Source of the DNA: Symbiodinium kawagutii
Taxonomy: Eukaryota; Sar; Dinophyceae; Suessiales; Symbiodiniaceae
Assembly (NCBI GenBank): GCA_009767595.1
Contig: VSDK01023571.1
Location: forward strand, 12,150-76,149
Length of the DNA: 64,000 nt
Direction: 5' to 3'
Shown here piece after piece: positions 25,549-36,068 of the stretch; the first letter of the stretch is position 1; each line of letters opens with the position of its first letter. A program made the position numbers and the translations under genes. The notes under the pieces are model-generated. The model saw only the letters and a list, made by a program, of their open reading frames with translations, ran no database searches and had not been told where the DNA came from.

Positions 25549-26248
25549 CTGGTCAGAACTCACAAGTAAAACTGCCTCCACTCATGTCACACAATTTTGT
25601 TACGGCAAGAATTGGTACCGAAAAGGCAGAACCTGCTGTTGTATCTGTTCGCGGTGCTGTGTGATATTTGCAATTGGGCGTGCAACACAAGCGCACTACG
25701 TGCCCAACGGAAGTTCTTCCAACAAATGCTATCATTGCTTGCTATCATTGCATTATCATTGCAATATTGTTCTGGTTCTCGTGCTTTCGCCAATGTGGTT
25801 TTTGCAGACTCCGGTGAGATGAAGCATCTTCCTTGGGCCGCCGCTGAGAGGCAGCGCATGGTCAAACTCTTTGCGCCGCTGTGTTCACGGAAGCTTTGGC
25901 AAACCGTTCTCGGAGCTGCTTGCGAATAACTTGGGCGGGTGCTATGATGTTTAGCGAGTAGTTTTACGGATGAAAGAAAGTGTTGTGACATGTCGTGACA
26001 AGAGAAAAAGACATGTTTTTGGATGGTATCAGGGAAGGTTTCTCAACATTCAACATTGAAGGGCAGCAACAATAGACAAAAGGAACAGGTTCCGAAAGCC
26101 CACGGGAATGTCAAATCTAGTCAGTCAAAAACATTGCCTCAAGTGGCTAGTGAGATACTGACTGTTGGTTGGTGCGGGTGCGAGAGTTGTTTTCTTTGCC
26201 CGGGCTTCCCACGGATTTGCCCTATACCAAACGTATTGTTGGTATCCA

Positions 26249-27466
26249 TTAGAGGCAGACAAGACAATATTGCAGCGCTCTGTGTCTCAACTCTTTCTTA
26301 GAAAGAGGGAAAAGTTGCCCCCAGGAGCCACAAGGACAATTCCGGAAAACATGGTGCAAAGATTCACGGTGCGCATGTATCATGTCCCAGTCATTCCGGT
26401 CGACCACAGCGAGTTGAAGGATGTATGGTTGATACAGCATTGCCAAGTGCTGTAGACATTGTTGAATCCCCGCATTGAAAGCAAGATATGCTGAAGGCTG
26501 TTCGTAGTGGCCACTCCAAGAACAAAAACCTTCGACTTCATCCAGCCATGCCACGGTGAGGTGGAAGAGGGTTGTGTCCATTTGTCGAAGTCGGACGAAA
26601 CAAGTTCTAACCCACTTTACATGCGATTGTAGCAGAAGAGCTGGCGAAGAATATGGAGCACAGGGCAGGAACTCCACATTGTGAGTGTGCTCAGCCGGGA
26701 GGAACCAAGCAAGAAAGTGTGACTCGAGCGTTTTCCATGAGTCACGGTCCAGGGCGCTCATCAGATAGTCTCCTTCGAGGCCATGAGTAGCCCAAAATTT
26801 TGCAAGCAATGCATGTAAAGTGTTCCACGGGCCAGGCCGCGCAAGACCTTCGAGTCGAGCACTAGCAAGATGTCCGAACATGACTCGAGCAGGCTTGGAA
26901 GGCTGATGGTCTTGGCGACAAACATGGCCAGACAAAGTCCAAAGTCTCTTCAAAAGTTGTTCGCTCCAACTGCCGCGGGGCGCTACAGAAGAGAGCCATC
27001 GCTTGGTGACATGACGCCGTAGTTGGACAAGTTGGAAGGCTTCTTCTTGGCAAATCTCTGGGATGTAGAGCCCCAATGCATCAACCAGGATGGTGGTTTG
27101 GACTACATGGATTCTCCGGAGGACAGGAATGTATGGGTACAAGATGGGTGCGAGCCACAGGAAAACGGATCCGACATAGCTGGTCAAAAGGAACTCAGTT
27201 CTATGGGGATTGTTCCAATGGCAATGTCCAATGATGGACTTGAGGCTTCCCCAAGCAGCAAAAACTTTTTGAACCACTTGCTGGCACAAAGTTTCCACCG
27301 TGACTCCGAAGCCAAAAGGGCGGTTGAGGTAAGTAGTCTGCTCGCACCACTGGAATTGGCGAAGCACTGGGCTTGAGCACCTTTCTTTTTCTACATTGAG
27401 GAGCGCAGCGTTGACCACAAGGCAACTCTTGGAGAAGTTCACAGTCATGCCGATGGTGCGCAGCAT
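26249..27466 (-). pseudogene. LINE ORF2, C-terminal part (RT thumb and tail)
   Basis: A 405-codon frame begins with MLRTIGMTVNFSKS, the motif that follows the YxDD active site in LINE reverse transcriptases (G-x-x-x-N-x-x-K-S). A long region rich in Trp, His and Leu follows. A stop codon sits just upstream, but the preceding in-frame codons (FFALGPTVV) also look like LINE RT, so the homologous sequence extends to about 27515. The catalytic motif itself is absent from this piece. Confidence 0.7.
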
Positions 27467-27652
27467 ATCTAACTAGACGACGGTTGGCCCGAGAGCGAAA
27501 AAAGCGATGTTATAGCAGCCTCAAGTATACGAAGCAAAAATAATAACGGATCGATTTACAGATGCAGCGAAAATGATGGTGAAGATGATGGTGATGATAA
27601 TGAAGTAGGAGAAAATAATGGGAAGGTTGCGATGATGAAGCGTACCGGCGCA

Positions 27653-28448
27653 AAACGCACCACAACTTAACGTACCAGCGCAAAAAGTACCAGAGCAAAA
27701 CCTACCAAGACAAAACGTACCAAGACCAAACGTACCACAGCAAAACGTACCAAGTCAAAACGTACCAGACAGCAAAACGTACCAGAGCAAAACGCACCAC
27801 AACCTTATAAGGTCCAAGACAAAGCGCGCCACATCAAAACGTACCAGCACAAAACGTACCAGAGCAAAACCTACCAAGACAAAACGTACCAAGACCAAAC
27901 GTACCACAGCAAAACGTACCAAGTCAAAACGTACCAGACAGCAAAACGTACCAGAGCAAAACGCACCACAACCTTATAAGGTCCAAGACAAAGCGCGCCA
28001 CATCAAAACGTACCAGCACAAAACGTACCAGAGCAAAACGTAAAACAGCAAAACGCGCCAGACAGCAAAACGTATCAAGACAAAACGTACCAAGACCAAA
28101 CGCACCATAGCAAAACGTACCAACTCAAAACCTATACCACAGCAAAACCTACCAGAGATTGAAAAGTACCACAACTTAACCCACCAGCGCAAAACGTACC
28201 AGCGCAAAACGTACCAAGACAAAACGTACCAAGACCAAACGTACCGCAGCAAAACGTCCCAAATCGAAACGTACCACAGCAACACGTACAAAACCTACCA
28301 CGCCGCAAAACGTACCAAATCGAAACGTACCAAACCAAAATGTACCAGCGCAAAACGTACCAGCGCAAAACGTACCAAGACAAAACGTACCGAGCTAAAA
28401 CGTACCACACAGCAAAACGTACCAAATCAAAACCTACCACAGCAAAAC
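27653..28448. repeat. CAAAACGTACCA minisatellite with 169-bp higher-order unit
   Basis: Basic units of about 13-15 bases carry the word CAAAACGTACC with variable tails (AG, AAGA, ACAG). A rarer landmark, CCTTATAAGGTCCAAGAC, starts at 27803 and again at 27972. This shows a 169-base higher-order repeat whose members are nearly identical. It runs up to the assembly gap. All frames read through on both strands, giving false ORFs rich in KTYQ or WYVL. Confidence 0.9.
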
Positions 28449-29224
28449 NNNNNNNNNNNNNNNNNNNNNNNNNNNNNNNNNNNNNNNNNNNNNNNNNNNN
28501 NNNNNNNNNNNNNNNNNNNNNNNNNNNNNNNNNNNNNNNNNNNNNNNNNNNNNNNNNNNNNNNNNNNNNNNNNNNNNNNNNNNNNNNNNNNNNNNNNNNN
28601 NNNNNNNNNNNNNNNNNNNNNNNNNNNNNNNNNNNNNNNNNNNNNNNNNNNNNNNNNNNNNNNNNNNNNNNNNNNNNNNNNNNNNNNNNNNNNNNNNNNN
28701 NNNNNNNNNNNNNNNNNNNNNNNNNNNNNNNNNNNNNNNNNNNNNNNNNNNNNNNNNNNNNNNNNNNNNNNNNNNNNNNNNNNNNNNNNNNNNNNNNNNN
28801 NNNNNNNNNNNNNNNNNNNNNNNNNNNNNNNNNNNNNNNNNNNNNNNNNNNNNNNNNNNNNNNNNNNNNNNNNNNNNNNNNNNNNNNNNNNNNNNNNNNN
28901 NNNNNNNNNNNNNNNNNNNNNNNNNNNNNNNNNNNNNNNNNNNNNNNNNNNNNNNNNNNNNNNNNNNNNNNNNNNNNNNNNNNNNNNNNNNNNNNNNNNN
29001 NNNNNNNNNNNNNNNNNNNNNNNNNNNNNNNNNNNNNNNNNNNNNNNNNNNNNNNNNNNNNNNNNNNNNNNNNNNNNNNNNNNNNNNNNNNNNNNNNNNN
29101 NNNNNNNNNNNNNNNNNNNNNNNNNNNNNNNNNNNNNNNNNNNNNNNNNNNNNNNNNNNNNNNNNNNNNNNNNNNNNNNNNNNNNNNNNNNNNNNNNNNN
29201 NNNNNNNNNNNNNNNNNNNNNNNN
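28449..29224. other. Assembly gap (776 N)
   Basis: Runs of N between two different tandem arrays. The gap length is likely an estimate. Confidence 1.
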
Positions 29225-29987
29225 AGTTGTGAAGGTCTAGATCTGCAGATGTGAGGTTGTGGAGATCTAGATCTGCAGATGTGAGGTTGTGGAGATCTAG
29301 ATCTGCAGATGTGAGGTTGTGGAGATCTAGATCTGCAGATGTGAGTTGTGAAGATCTAGATCTGCAGATGTGAGTTGTGAAGATCTAGATCTGCAGATGT
29401 GAGTTGTGAAGATCTAGATCTGCAGATGTGAGTTGTGGAGATCTAGATCTGCAGATGTGAGTTGTGGAGATCTAGATCTGCAGATGTGAGTTGTGGAGAT
29501 CTAGATCTGCAGATGTGAGTTGTGAAGATCTAGATCTGCAGATGTGAGTTGTGAAGATCTAGATCTGCAGATGTGAGTTGTGAAGATCTAGATCTGCAGA
29601 TGTGAGTTGTGAAGATCTAGATCTGCAGATGTGAGTTGTGAAGATCTAGATCTGCAGATGTGAGTTGTGGAGATCTAGATCTGCAGATGTGAGTTGTGAA
29701 GATCTAGATCTGCAGATGTGAGTTGTGAAGATCTAGATCTGCAGATGTGAGTTAGAGAGAAAAAGATCTGCAGATGTGAGGGTGTGAAGATCTAGATCTG
29801 CAGATGTGAAGGTGTGAAGATCTAGATCTGCAGATGTGAAGGTGTGAAGATCTAGATCTGCAGATGTGAGGGTGTGAAGATCTAGATCTGCAGATGTGAG
29901 TTGTGAAGATCTAGATCTGCAGATGTGAGGTTGTGGAGATCTAGATCTGCAGGTGTGAGGTTGAGAAGATCTAGATCTGCAGATGTT
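29225..29987. repeat. 29-bp satellite containing a 12-bp palindrome
   Basis: About 26 copies of a 29-base unit (30 in variants with an extra G). Each carries the self-complementary AGATCTAGATCT followed by CTGCAG and GTGAGTTGT. Units are very uniform. Variants differ mainly at GAAG versus GGAG. There are no spacers between copies, so this is a satellite and not a CRISPR array. Confidence 0.92.
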
Positions 29988-30208
29988 GATGATGCTGATG
30001 TGATGATGTACAGATGTTGATGATGCAGATGTGATGATGTACAGGTGTTGATAATGCTGATGTGATGATGTACAGGTGTTGATGATGCTGATGTGATGAT
30101 GTACAGATGTTGATGATGCTGATGTGATGATGTACAGATGTTGATGATGCTGATGTGATGATGTACAGATGTTGATGATGCTGATGTGATGATGTACAGA
30201 TGTTGATA
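29988..30208. repeat. 31-bp satellite (TGATGATG-type)
   Basis: Seven copies of a 31-base unit of the form CAGATGTTGATGATGCTGATG plus GTGATGATGTA. Because 31 is not a multiple of three, translation cycles through all frames. This produces the spurious His/Ser/Ile tail attached to the LINE RT frame. Confidence 0.9.
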
Positions 30209-30209
30209 T

Positions 30210-30680
30210 ACGGCTGATTTTTTTACGAAGAACCCTTCGCAGGCGCTCTCGGGAAAAATCCACATAGAGTAGAAGCCACAAAGGGTCAACAGGCGGGCGG
30301 TGCCCCGTGGCATTCCAGGTCTCGATCAGCGTGGCTAGGAAGAAGTCCAAAGTCCGCACAAAGAGGCCTGCAGAGTGGCAGCCACCCTGCGGAATGCCTG
30401 TTGTGCTGTGTGTGGCCCAGGTTTCCTGCATGAAATGGAAGTCCAGTCGCTGCAGAGTGAGAAGCTGAAGGAGACGTTCTGCCTCCCAAGCCGCGGCCTG
30501 TGGCAAAGACACCAAATATTGTCCCACACTGGCATGTTTGAGGTTGTCGAAGGCCCCCTTCAAATCCATTTTGATGAACACGTGTGGCTGATCGGTGGCT
30601 TGCGTCACGTTCAACATGCTGTGGGCAGCAAAAAGTGCTTCAATGGCTTTGGCCACCTGGAACGCCACCAACTTGAGCAA
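30210..30680 (-). pseudogene. LINE ORF2, RT motifs A and B
   Basis: Encodes VAKAIEALFAAHSM, then motif A (FIKMDLKGAFDNLKH, with the first catalytic Asp) and motif B (TGIPQGG). It ends at LLLYVD, the start of the YxDD motif. After that the sequence loses similarity and runs into the 31-bp satellite. A frame change separates it from the preceding ORF2 part at about 30660. Confidence 0.7.
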
Positions 30681-32280
30681 GCAAAGGCCCCCAAAGCGGT
30701 CTGAGCCGAGTCATCAGGATGGATGCGAAAACTTTCTGCAGAACTTCCAAGAGGAGAATGGGTCGGATGTCACTGGCGAGCTCCGGGCGGGAAGTTTTCG
30801 GAATGAGGCACCCGATCCCTCGAGTCAAGTCGGCGTGGAAGACACCGTCCAAGAACATGCGATTCAGGGCTTGTAGGAGGAGCTGTGCGCCATCAGTATG
30901 TTGTGCCAAAGCCAGAAGAAATTCATTGGACATGCCAGAGGCGCCGGAAGTCTTGCCCAGCTTGAGTCGGCCCAAAGCTGTTTGGAGCTCCGCTAACTCA
31001 ATCGCCATCGGCTCGTACAGCACCTTGCGAGACGCCAGGATCTCAAAGTACTCTGCGCACTCTTCGTCTCTTTGTGCAGCTGGAGTTCTCGCAAAGACTT
31101 GGGTGAAGCGGGCGCGAACAGCGTCAGCAGCAGTGGCACGATCTCCGCCATGTTTGGCAATAAGGGAGTTCCAGTTGGAGCATGGTTTCTTTCGGGATCT
31201 GAGGAAAGCAATGCTGGATGCATCTCCTGCGGTTGCAGCCGTTTGGATGTCAACTGCCCATTGGTGTTTTGCAGCCCGCCTCTCTCGCAGAATTTGTCGG
31301 GAAAGAGAAGCACGAAGGTCTGGATCAATGGTGTTGTTGCGGAGCTGGCAAATGCGTTTCAAGTCCGGGCAGCCCACATACTTCTTGCTCAATCGTGGTC
31401 GCTGGGTGCAGGAGGCCAAGTAGCAAAGGTTATCCCATGGGGCCTCGGAGAAAGTAGTGTATGCCATGTAGTGGGCTAAGGTGTCGGGATTGGCAGTCCA
31501 CTTGCCGGTGCGAAAGTAGCATCGGTGCTTCGCCCGTTGCTTCGGCTTGCTCCTCATTCGAATGGTCCAGGCCACAAGGCGGTGGTCAGACGGGAGGACA
31601 TCACGGAGTGGTGCGATAAGGTGGGGCGGGGACTCTTCAATTGATGTGGATCTTGCAGCCAGGAGCGGGGACACGAGGAAGAAGTCGTAGACCCGGTCGT
31701 GCCATGTTGGCTCTGTGGGCATTGCTATGTGCAGGCCTACCTCAGCTGCAAGACAGGATATTTCAAGAGCCCTTTGGTCCATGTTGGCCATGCCAGGCTG
31801 GGAATTCCAGTCACCTGGGATGAGGAAGGGGGCGCCATGAACTTTGTCTATGAAGGCATGGAGCTCGCGCACGGCGGTCACAGAAGCATCCATATCATTC
31901 GCATGGTGGGGGAGATGGACGCCCAGAATCCAGAGGAAGCCTCCCGATGTGAGCGCCACCTTTGTGCCTAAGCATCGGCGACCATGATGTGTTTTGAGCA
32001 CGGCTGAGAACAGGGCCTTGTCCAGAAGAAGGGCTTGGCCCAGGTGACTCTGAAGATCATTGGTGCCAAGGATCCAGTAGTCGGAGAGGTCATCACGAAG
32101 GGCCACTGGAAAGTTGGCAGCGTCCAAAATGCAGGGGTCTGAGGCTGTCCCTTGGGGAAGGGCCCCAACTTCCTGCAAGGCAAGAACATCAAAGCTAATT
32201 CGTTGGTCGGCCAGCACCTCAACAATGTGTTCGATGGGTTTGCCATGAACATTCCACGTAGCCAGTTGCAAAGGTTGCAT
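30640..32280 (-). pseudogene. LINE ORF2, endonuclease and N-terminal RT
   Basis: A 546-codon frame starts at ATG 32280. It holds an exonuclease-endonuclease-phosphatase fold of the APE type: ATWNVHG near residue 7, LALQEVG near 33, GDWNSQPG (D and N of the active site), and a final SDHRLVAW. A linker and the first RT block follow (LKLGKTSGASGMSNEFL; RGIGCLIPKT; DIRPILLLEVLQKVFASIL). It ends at a stop after VGGVPGGQ, where the frame shifts. The endonuclease domain itself looks intact. Confidence 0.75.
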
Positions 32281-32343
32281 ACCGCACTCATGATCCAGTT
32301 GAGGTGAAGGAACCTGCCATGCATTGGAGGCGCCAGAGTGGAG

Positions 32344-32589
32344 TCATTCAGACTGCCCCGGCGCAGCCATGAAGAGCTTGATGTCGTCAAGCGTTTTGCC
32401 CGTGAAGCGGGCGAGACGTGTGGCATTGAAGTAGATGGGCACGTCTTGTTCCTGCCTTTCATCACGGTGCTGGTGGACAACCAGGTTGGCACTGGGGTCT
32501 GCTTCAAAGTCTTTACGGTTGACTCCAGCTACCCGACAGTCCTCAAGCCAGAGAATCTGCCTGGTCCAGTCGCAGTCAACGTGAGTCAT
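32344..32589 (-). pseudogene. LINE ORF1, C-terminal remnant in another frame
   Basis: An 81-codon frame (MTHVDCDWTRQ to APGQSE) overlaps the stop of the preceding ORF1 frame as ATGA. The sequence upstream of its ATG in the same frame is also protein-like. So it is probably the ORF1 C-terminus displaced by a frameshift rather than a separate protein. Confidence 0.4.
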
Positions 32590-33230
32590 GGAGTCCTTGC
32601 CAAGGAGAAGTTCAATGAGGTTGAGGGCCTGTTTGGTGACACGATTCTTGAATCGGAGTTGTGGGCTCTTGTGAGCTGTGAGCCAGGCAGGTTTGCCAGA
32701 GCTCGGGAGGACTCAAGGAGGTGTCGGGCTTCCTGCTGGATAGTGTCACGGCGAGTGTCGAGAGCCCAGCCACCAATGACGAGATGATTCCAGTCAACGA
32801 GTGGGACATCGTCTGCAAGGAGAGTCCGAGAGGGGGCAGCCGAGCGGGATCTTCGAGAATGGGCATGGTTGGGTTCTAGATGAGAGGGTCCCGAAAGTCC
32901 TCGTCCTGCACCTGAAGGGGGGGCAGAAGGAGCCCGGTGAGGCATCAAAGCCAAGTCTTCAACCTTGGTGGCTAGTGAGCGCAAGTCATCCTGGAGTTGC
33001 TGGACTTGTGTGGCCGGGACATCGGCAGGTACTGGTGTGGTGGTCTCGATCTTTTGGATTCGACTTTTCACATCTTCAAGCCCGTCACTCAGGGAGCTGA
33101 TTTGAGCAGTGTGGGCATCAACCGTTCGGAGGACTGCCTGTTGATTGGCTTGGATGACATCGAGCTTCCTTCCCAGGGATGTGCTCAAGGTGTCTTCGAG
33201 GCGCTGCCTGTTGATTGGCTTTGGTGACAT
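32586..33230 (-). pseudogene. LINE ORF1, coiled-coil and RRM-like part
   Basis: A 214-codon frame. The N-terminal part is a coiled-coil pattern (RKLDVIQANQQAVLRTVD; VQQLQDDLRSLATKVEDL). The middle is Pro/Ser/Arg-rich. Then DWNHLVIGGWALDTRRDTI resembles the first strand and helix of the RNA-binding RRM-like fold in LINE ORF1 proteins. It is cut off from its N-terminus by the 70-bp tandem duplication. Confidence 0.55.
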
Positions 33231-33273
33231 CGAGCTTCCTTCCCAGGGATGTGCTCAAGGTGTCTTCGAGGCG
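33134..33273. repeat. 70-bp tandem duplication inside LINE ORF1
   Basis: Bases 33134-33203 and 33204-33273 are direct repeats that differ mainly at GGATGAC versus TGGTGAC. Seventy is not a multiple of three, so the duplication shifts the ORF1 frame. Confidence 0.92.
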
Positions 33274-33552
33274 TACTGCCCATTGGTTGAACATTGCCAT
33301 CAGGGGTTGTTGGTCGAGGATGGGAACGGGTACCTCAGCAGGAGCGGGCACCATCTCATCTTGAGGTGTCGTTGAAGAAGATGCATGTTTGGAGAGGGCT
33401 TTTTCGAGTTCAGCATCTGCAGCGGGAAAATGCTCATCACCAGGTCCAGACAGCACGTGGGACTTGCTCTTCTTTATGTCCGGGCCAGCAAGGGGAACTT
33501 TGGGAGCAGCAAACTGAAGATTAGGGGGAGCAGACGGCACACCACTACCACT

Positions 33553-33607
<55 letters not shown>
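33553..33607. repeat. (ATC)n microsatellite coding poly-Asp
   Basis: Eighteen ATC units, read as GAT codons on the minus strand within LINE ORF1. Confidence 0.95.
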
Positions 33608-33654
33608 AGTTCGATAGCCGGAATGCCATTGCCCATAAGTGAAGCATCTGCCAT

Positions 33655-35318
33655 GACCCCACGGGACTACACTAAGTACCCAACCTTGCAAGAACAAATT
33701 CTCAGCTTCTAGAACTGCATTGCTTAAATTGTATCAAATTGCACCACCGCTGAGAAGCCCCTGCATAACCCGATTCGATCTGGGGCGAGACTTTCTAGAA
33801 AATGGACAGTGAGGACAGTGAAGCATTTCCTTGTGGGTTGTGGACATGGTTTTGCGATATTTTGACTTGGGAGACAAGGGGGTTGCTGTGACATTGTGAT
33901 TTGTGCCACAGGGGTTGGCTGTGATGTTGTTGATTTGTGAGATTTCTCTCTCTCTCTCTCTCTGTCTCTCTGTCTCTCTCCAACTTCATCAGTCCAAGAC
34001 CCTCAGATTGAGGGTGTGTGATTTGTGAGATTGTAGGTAGTGATTTGTGTGATCGTGGCTGGCTGTCACAGTGGGATTGGTGAGACCGTGGTTGGCTGTC
34101 TCTGTACCATATGAGAGAGGCGGCAAATCATGATAGCAAATATTTGTCTTTTGTTGCGGGTTGTGAGGTACTGGTTTGTGGTGATGTTCGATGTTGTCAG
34201 ATGTTGACCTCTTTCTCTATCGCCATCGGATCCAGATGTTGATCGCTGCAAATTGAGGGACGGTGGTTTCTCATGACATTGCAAGTGGCAAGTGGAACAC
34301 AAGGATTTGCATACATGTCACATCAATTCGCATCATATGTATTGATTGATTGAATAGTTGCTTGCTTGCTTGCGTGCATGCTTGCTTGCTTGCCTGCCTG
34401 CCTGCCTGCTTGCTTGCTTGCTTGCTTCCTTGCTGTAACATCTGTAACACGTGCGAGATGCTAAGCGTGCGGTTCGATGACATCCCTTTATATTTTTGCA
34501 CACACCGCTGCAATTGGGGACGATCCTCGTGGGAAAGCAAAAGCGAACGAAAGAATATCAAAGGGAGAAAGCCATGTTCAAATGTAAAAAATAGAAGCGC
34601 ATAAGAGAAACCGAGGGGCTGCAAATGACCAGAAAGTAGTTGTGGCACATGATGCAACATGACACGGCACAAAAGAAACTATTGCGACAGATTTCACGAG
34701 AGACAGTCCGAAACTGTGCGCGGTGAGTCCGGAAGAGAGCAACAGGATAGATGTGGAGAGGTGCTTTTTCTGACAAATGGAAGACACTCGAGGAAAGCAA
34801 GCACAAGATAGCAAGGGGTCAGACAAGGCTTGACAAAACAGGAAGAACTGATAAGCAGCGCGAGTAGCTTTCCTGAGCATCAGCATGAGGAAGTGTGAGT
34901 TAGCTTAGTTAGGAAGGATTTCCACACAAGGGATAACAAACAACAAAAGCTAACCAGAAGGGTATGAAGCACAGGCCAATGATATGTCTTAGGATGTTGA
35001 GGTTAGGAATGAAATGAAAGCTAGGACCCAACGTCAACCCTCTCTGGAGCACCAAAAAACCAAGAAGCAAACTGGAACAAAACAAAAAATCATGACATGA
35101 ACCATTACAATGCTGGACAAACTCCTCAACAAAGACCTCTTGCATCACAACACAACCATTTGTAATGGCCGCTTGTTACCCCCATACGTAGCCTTGGTTG
35201 CGGCCTGGCATTTTGCAGTGCTTTCTGACATATTGCACACCAATACAGCCTTGCCTGCACAAATTTGCCAAAAACTCGGACATGGCATAGGCCTATACCA
35301 CACCTGGCATGCCCATAC
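33655..35318. other. Probable intron; simple repeats, no exon recognised
   Basis: Lies between the LINE 5' end and the transporter N-terminal exon. It contains a CT run (33944-33980) and a GCTT/GCCT tetranucleotide array (34361-34434). A hydrophobic minus-strand frame at 34909-35148 could hold a membrane helix but has no clear splice sites. The small exon expected between 35319 and 25548 may be here. Confidence 0.4.
34361..34434. repeat. GCTT/GCCT tetranucleotide array
   Basis: About 17 tetranucleotides, switching from GCTT to GCCT and back to GCTT. Confidence 0.9.
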
Positions 35319-36068
35319 CATTGCACTGATGAACACGCTAATCACCGACTGGAGCAAGGTCAATGCCATAGGTGCGCGTGTCAATATGCAAAGGGATTGA
35401 TTGCAGACTATGTGACTTATGGTGAGTGCGCCCACGCTCAACTGAACCAAAAATCGAAGTCCTGCACTGTGGCTGTGATTGCAGTCTTGCGACTGCCCAA
35501 AGCCGAATCCAGACCATAGCCATCCAAGCAGCAAAGGCATCCACAACAGCAGATGGACCCACAACATTCGATCTGTAGCCGCCATCTTCAACCGCACTTC
35601 CACCGATGCTTTCCCCTGGGCAGGCACCTCAATGGCTTGATATTCAGCCAGAACGAAAAAAGATGCCTCTTCACCTGACACTTTCAATGGGTTGTTTTGA
35701 TTTACTTTCATCAAGGCTTCCCCTGAGGCTCCTGGAAGTTTCAACAATCGTCCCTCACTGTGCTGGAATTCTTGGGCCATCTGCTTAGCCATTTGCTTTG
35801 CCAGCGCGGACTGGCCATGTGTGACTTCCACATCTGATTCGTTGAAGTCGTTGTTTCTTAGCAGGGCTTGGCCACGTTTGCCACTCTCATTCCTTTCCTG
35901 CCTTTCCTGCCTTTCGCTCTCATGATTCTTGGGGTTCTGCAAGAGGAGAGCTGTGTCATCTTCGCAGCTTCCATGGAGCTTGGCACATCCGTCAGCTGCA
36001 AATGCTTCCGGTCGAATTGTGAGGAGAAGAATTTGCATCAAGGTGAGCTGCCGACATGAGAAGGCCAT
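35319..36068 (-). CDS. N-terminal exon of a TPT-type transporter
   Basis: ATG 36068 begins a frame of at least 250 codons ending at a GTATGG donor. Residues 1-25 look like a signal peptide (hydrophobic LMQILLLTI, AFA before the cut). Residues 26-165 are hydrophilic with a charged repeat (ERQERQERNE) and Met/Gln-rich helix. Hydrophobic helices follow at 168-190, 205-222 and 234-252. The last two carry NQSLCILTRAPMALTLLQ, resembling the NK...FP...LTLxQ signature at the start of drug/metabolite transporters. The topology stops before the third core helix, and the exon at 25548 resumes at that point (LGWMPCAICFAAYQ). I infer one gene of about 11.6 kb. One short exon is still missing, because the phases of the two exons do not match directly. 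Confidence 0.5.

Larger units (their letters stand above)
26249..33654 (-). mobile_element. APE-type LINE retrotransposon, split by tandem repeats
   Basis: In element order on the minus strand it has ORF1 (33654 to about 32344, broken), an apurinic-type endonuclease and the first reverse-transcriptase motifs (32280-30640), RT motifs A and B (30680-30210), then about 2.7 kb of satellites and an assembly gap, then the RT thumb and C-terminus (27466-26249). The first RT piece stops at YVD of the YxDD motif. The second starts just after where that motif should end, so the two pieces complement each other. No poly-A-like tail or target-site duplication was found. The element is clearly inactive. 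LINEs copy themselves by target-primed reverse transcription at nicks cut by the endonuclease. An alternative is two separate LINE copies joined in assembly. Confidence 0.75.
33118..33654 (-). pseudogene. LINE ORF1, N-terminal part with poly-Asp tract
   Basis: ATG 33654 starts MADASLMGNGIPAIEL, followed by 18 Asp residues coded by an ATC/GAT run, then a Pro/Ala/Ser-rich region. It reads into RLEDTLSTSLGRKLDV, then the frame is lost after the 70-bp duplication. The true continuation lies in the frame at 32586-33230. Confidence 0.55.

Noticed and set aside
28340-29254. 304-codon plus-strand frame across the gap
   Set aside because: It consists mostly of N and of the KTYQ minisatellite; it is an artefact.
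29225-30208. CRISPR-like array of 29-31 bp repeats
   Set aside because: Copies are directly joined with no spacers, and two unit types follow each other. This is satellite DNA in a eukaryote.
31968-32507. 179-codon minus-strand frame
   Set aside because: Out-of-frame shadow of the LINE endonuclease and ORF1 tail.
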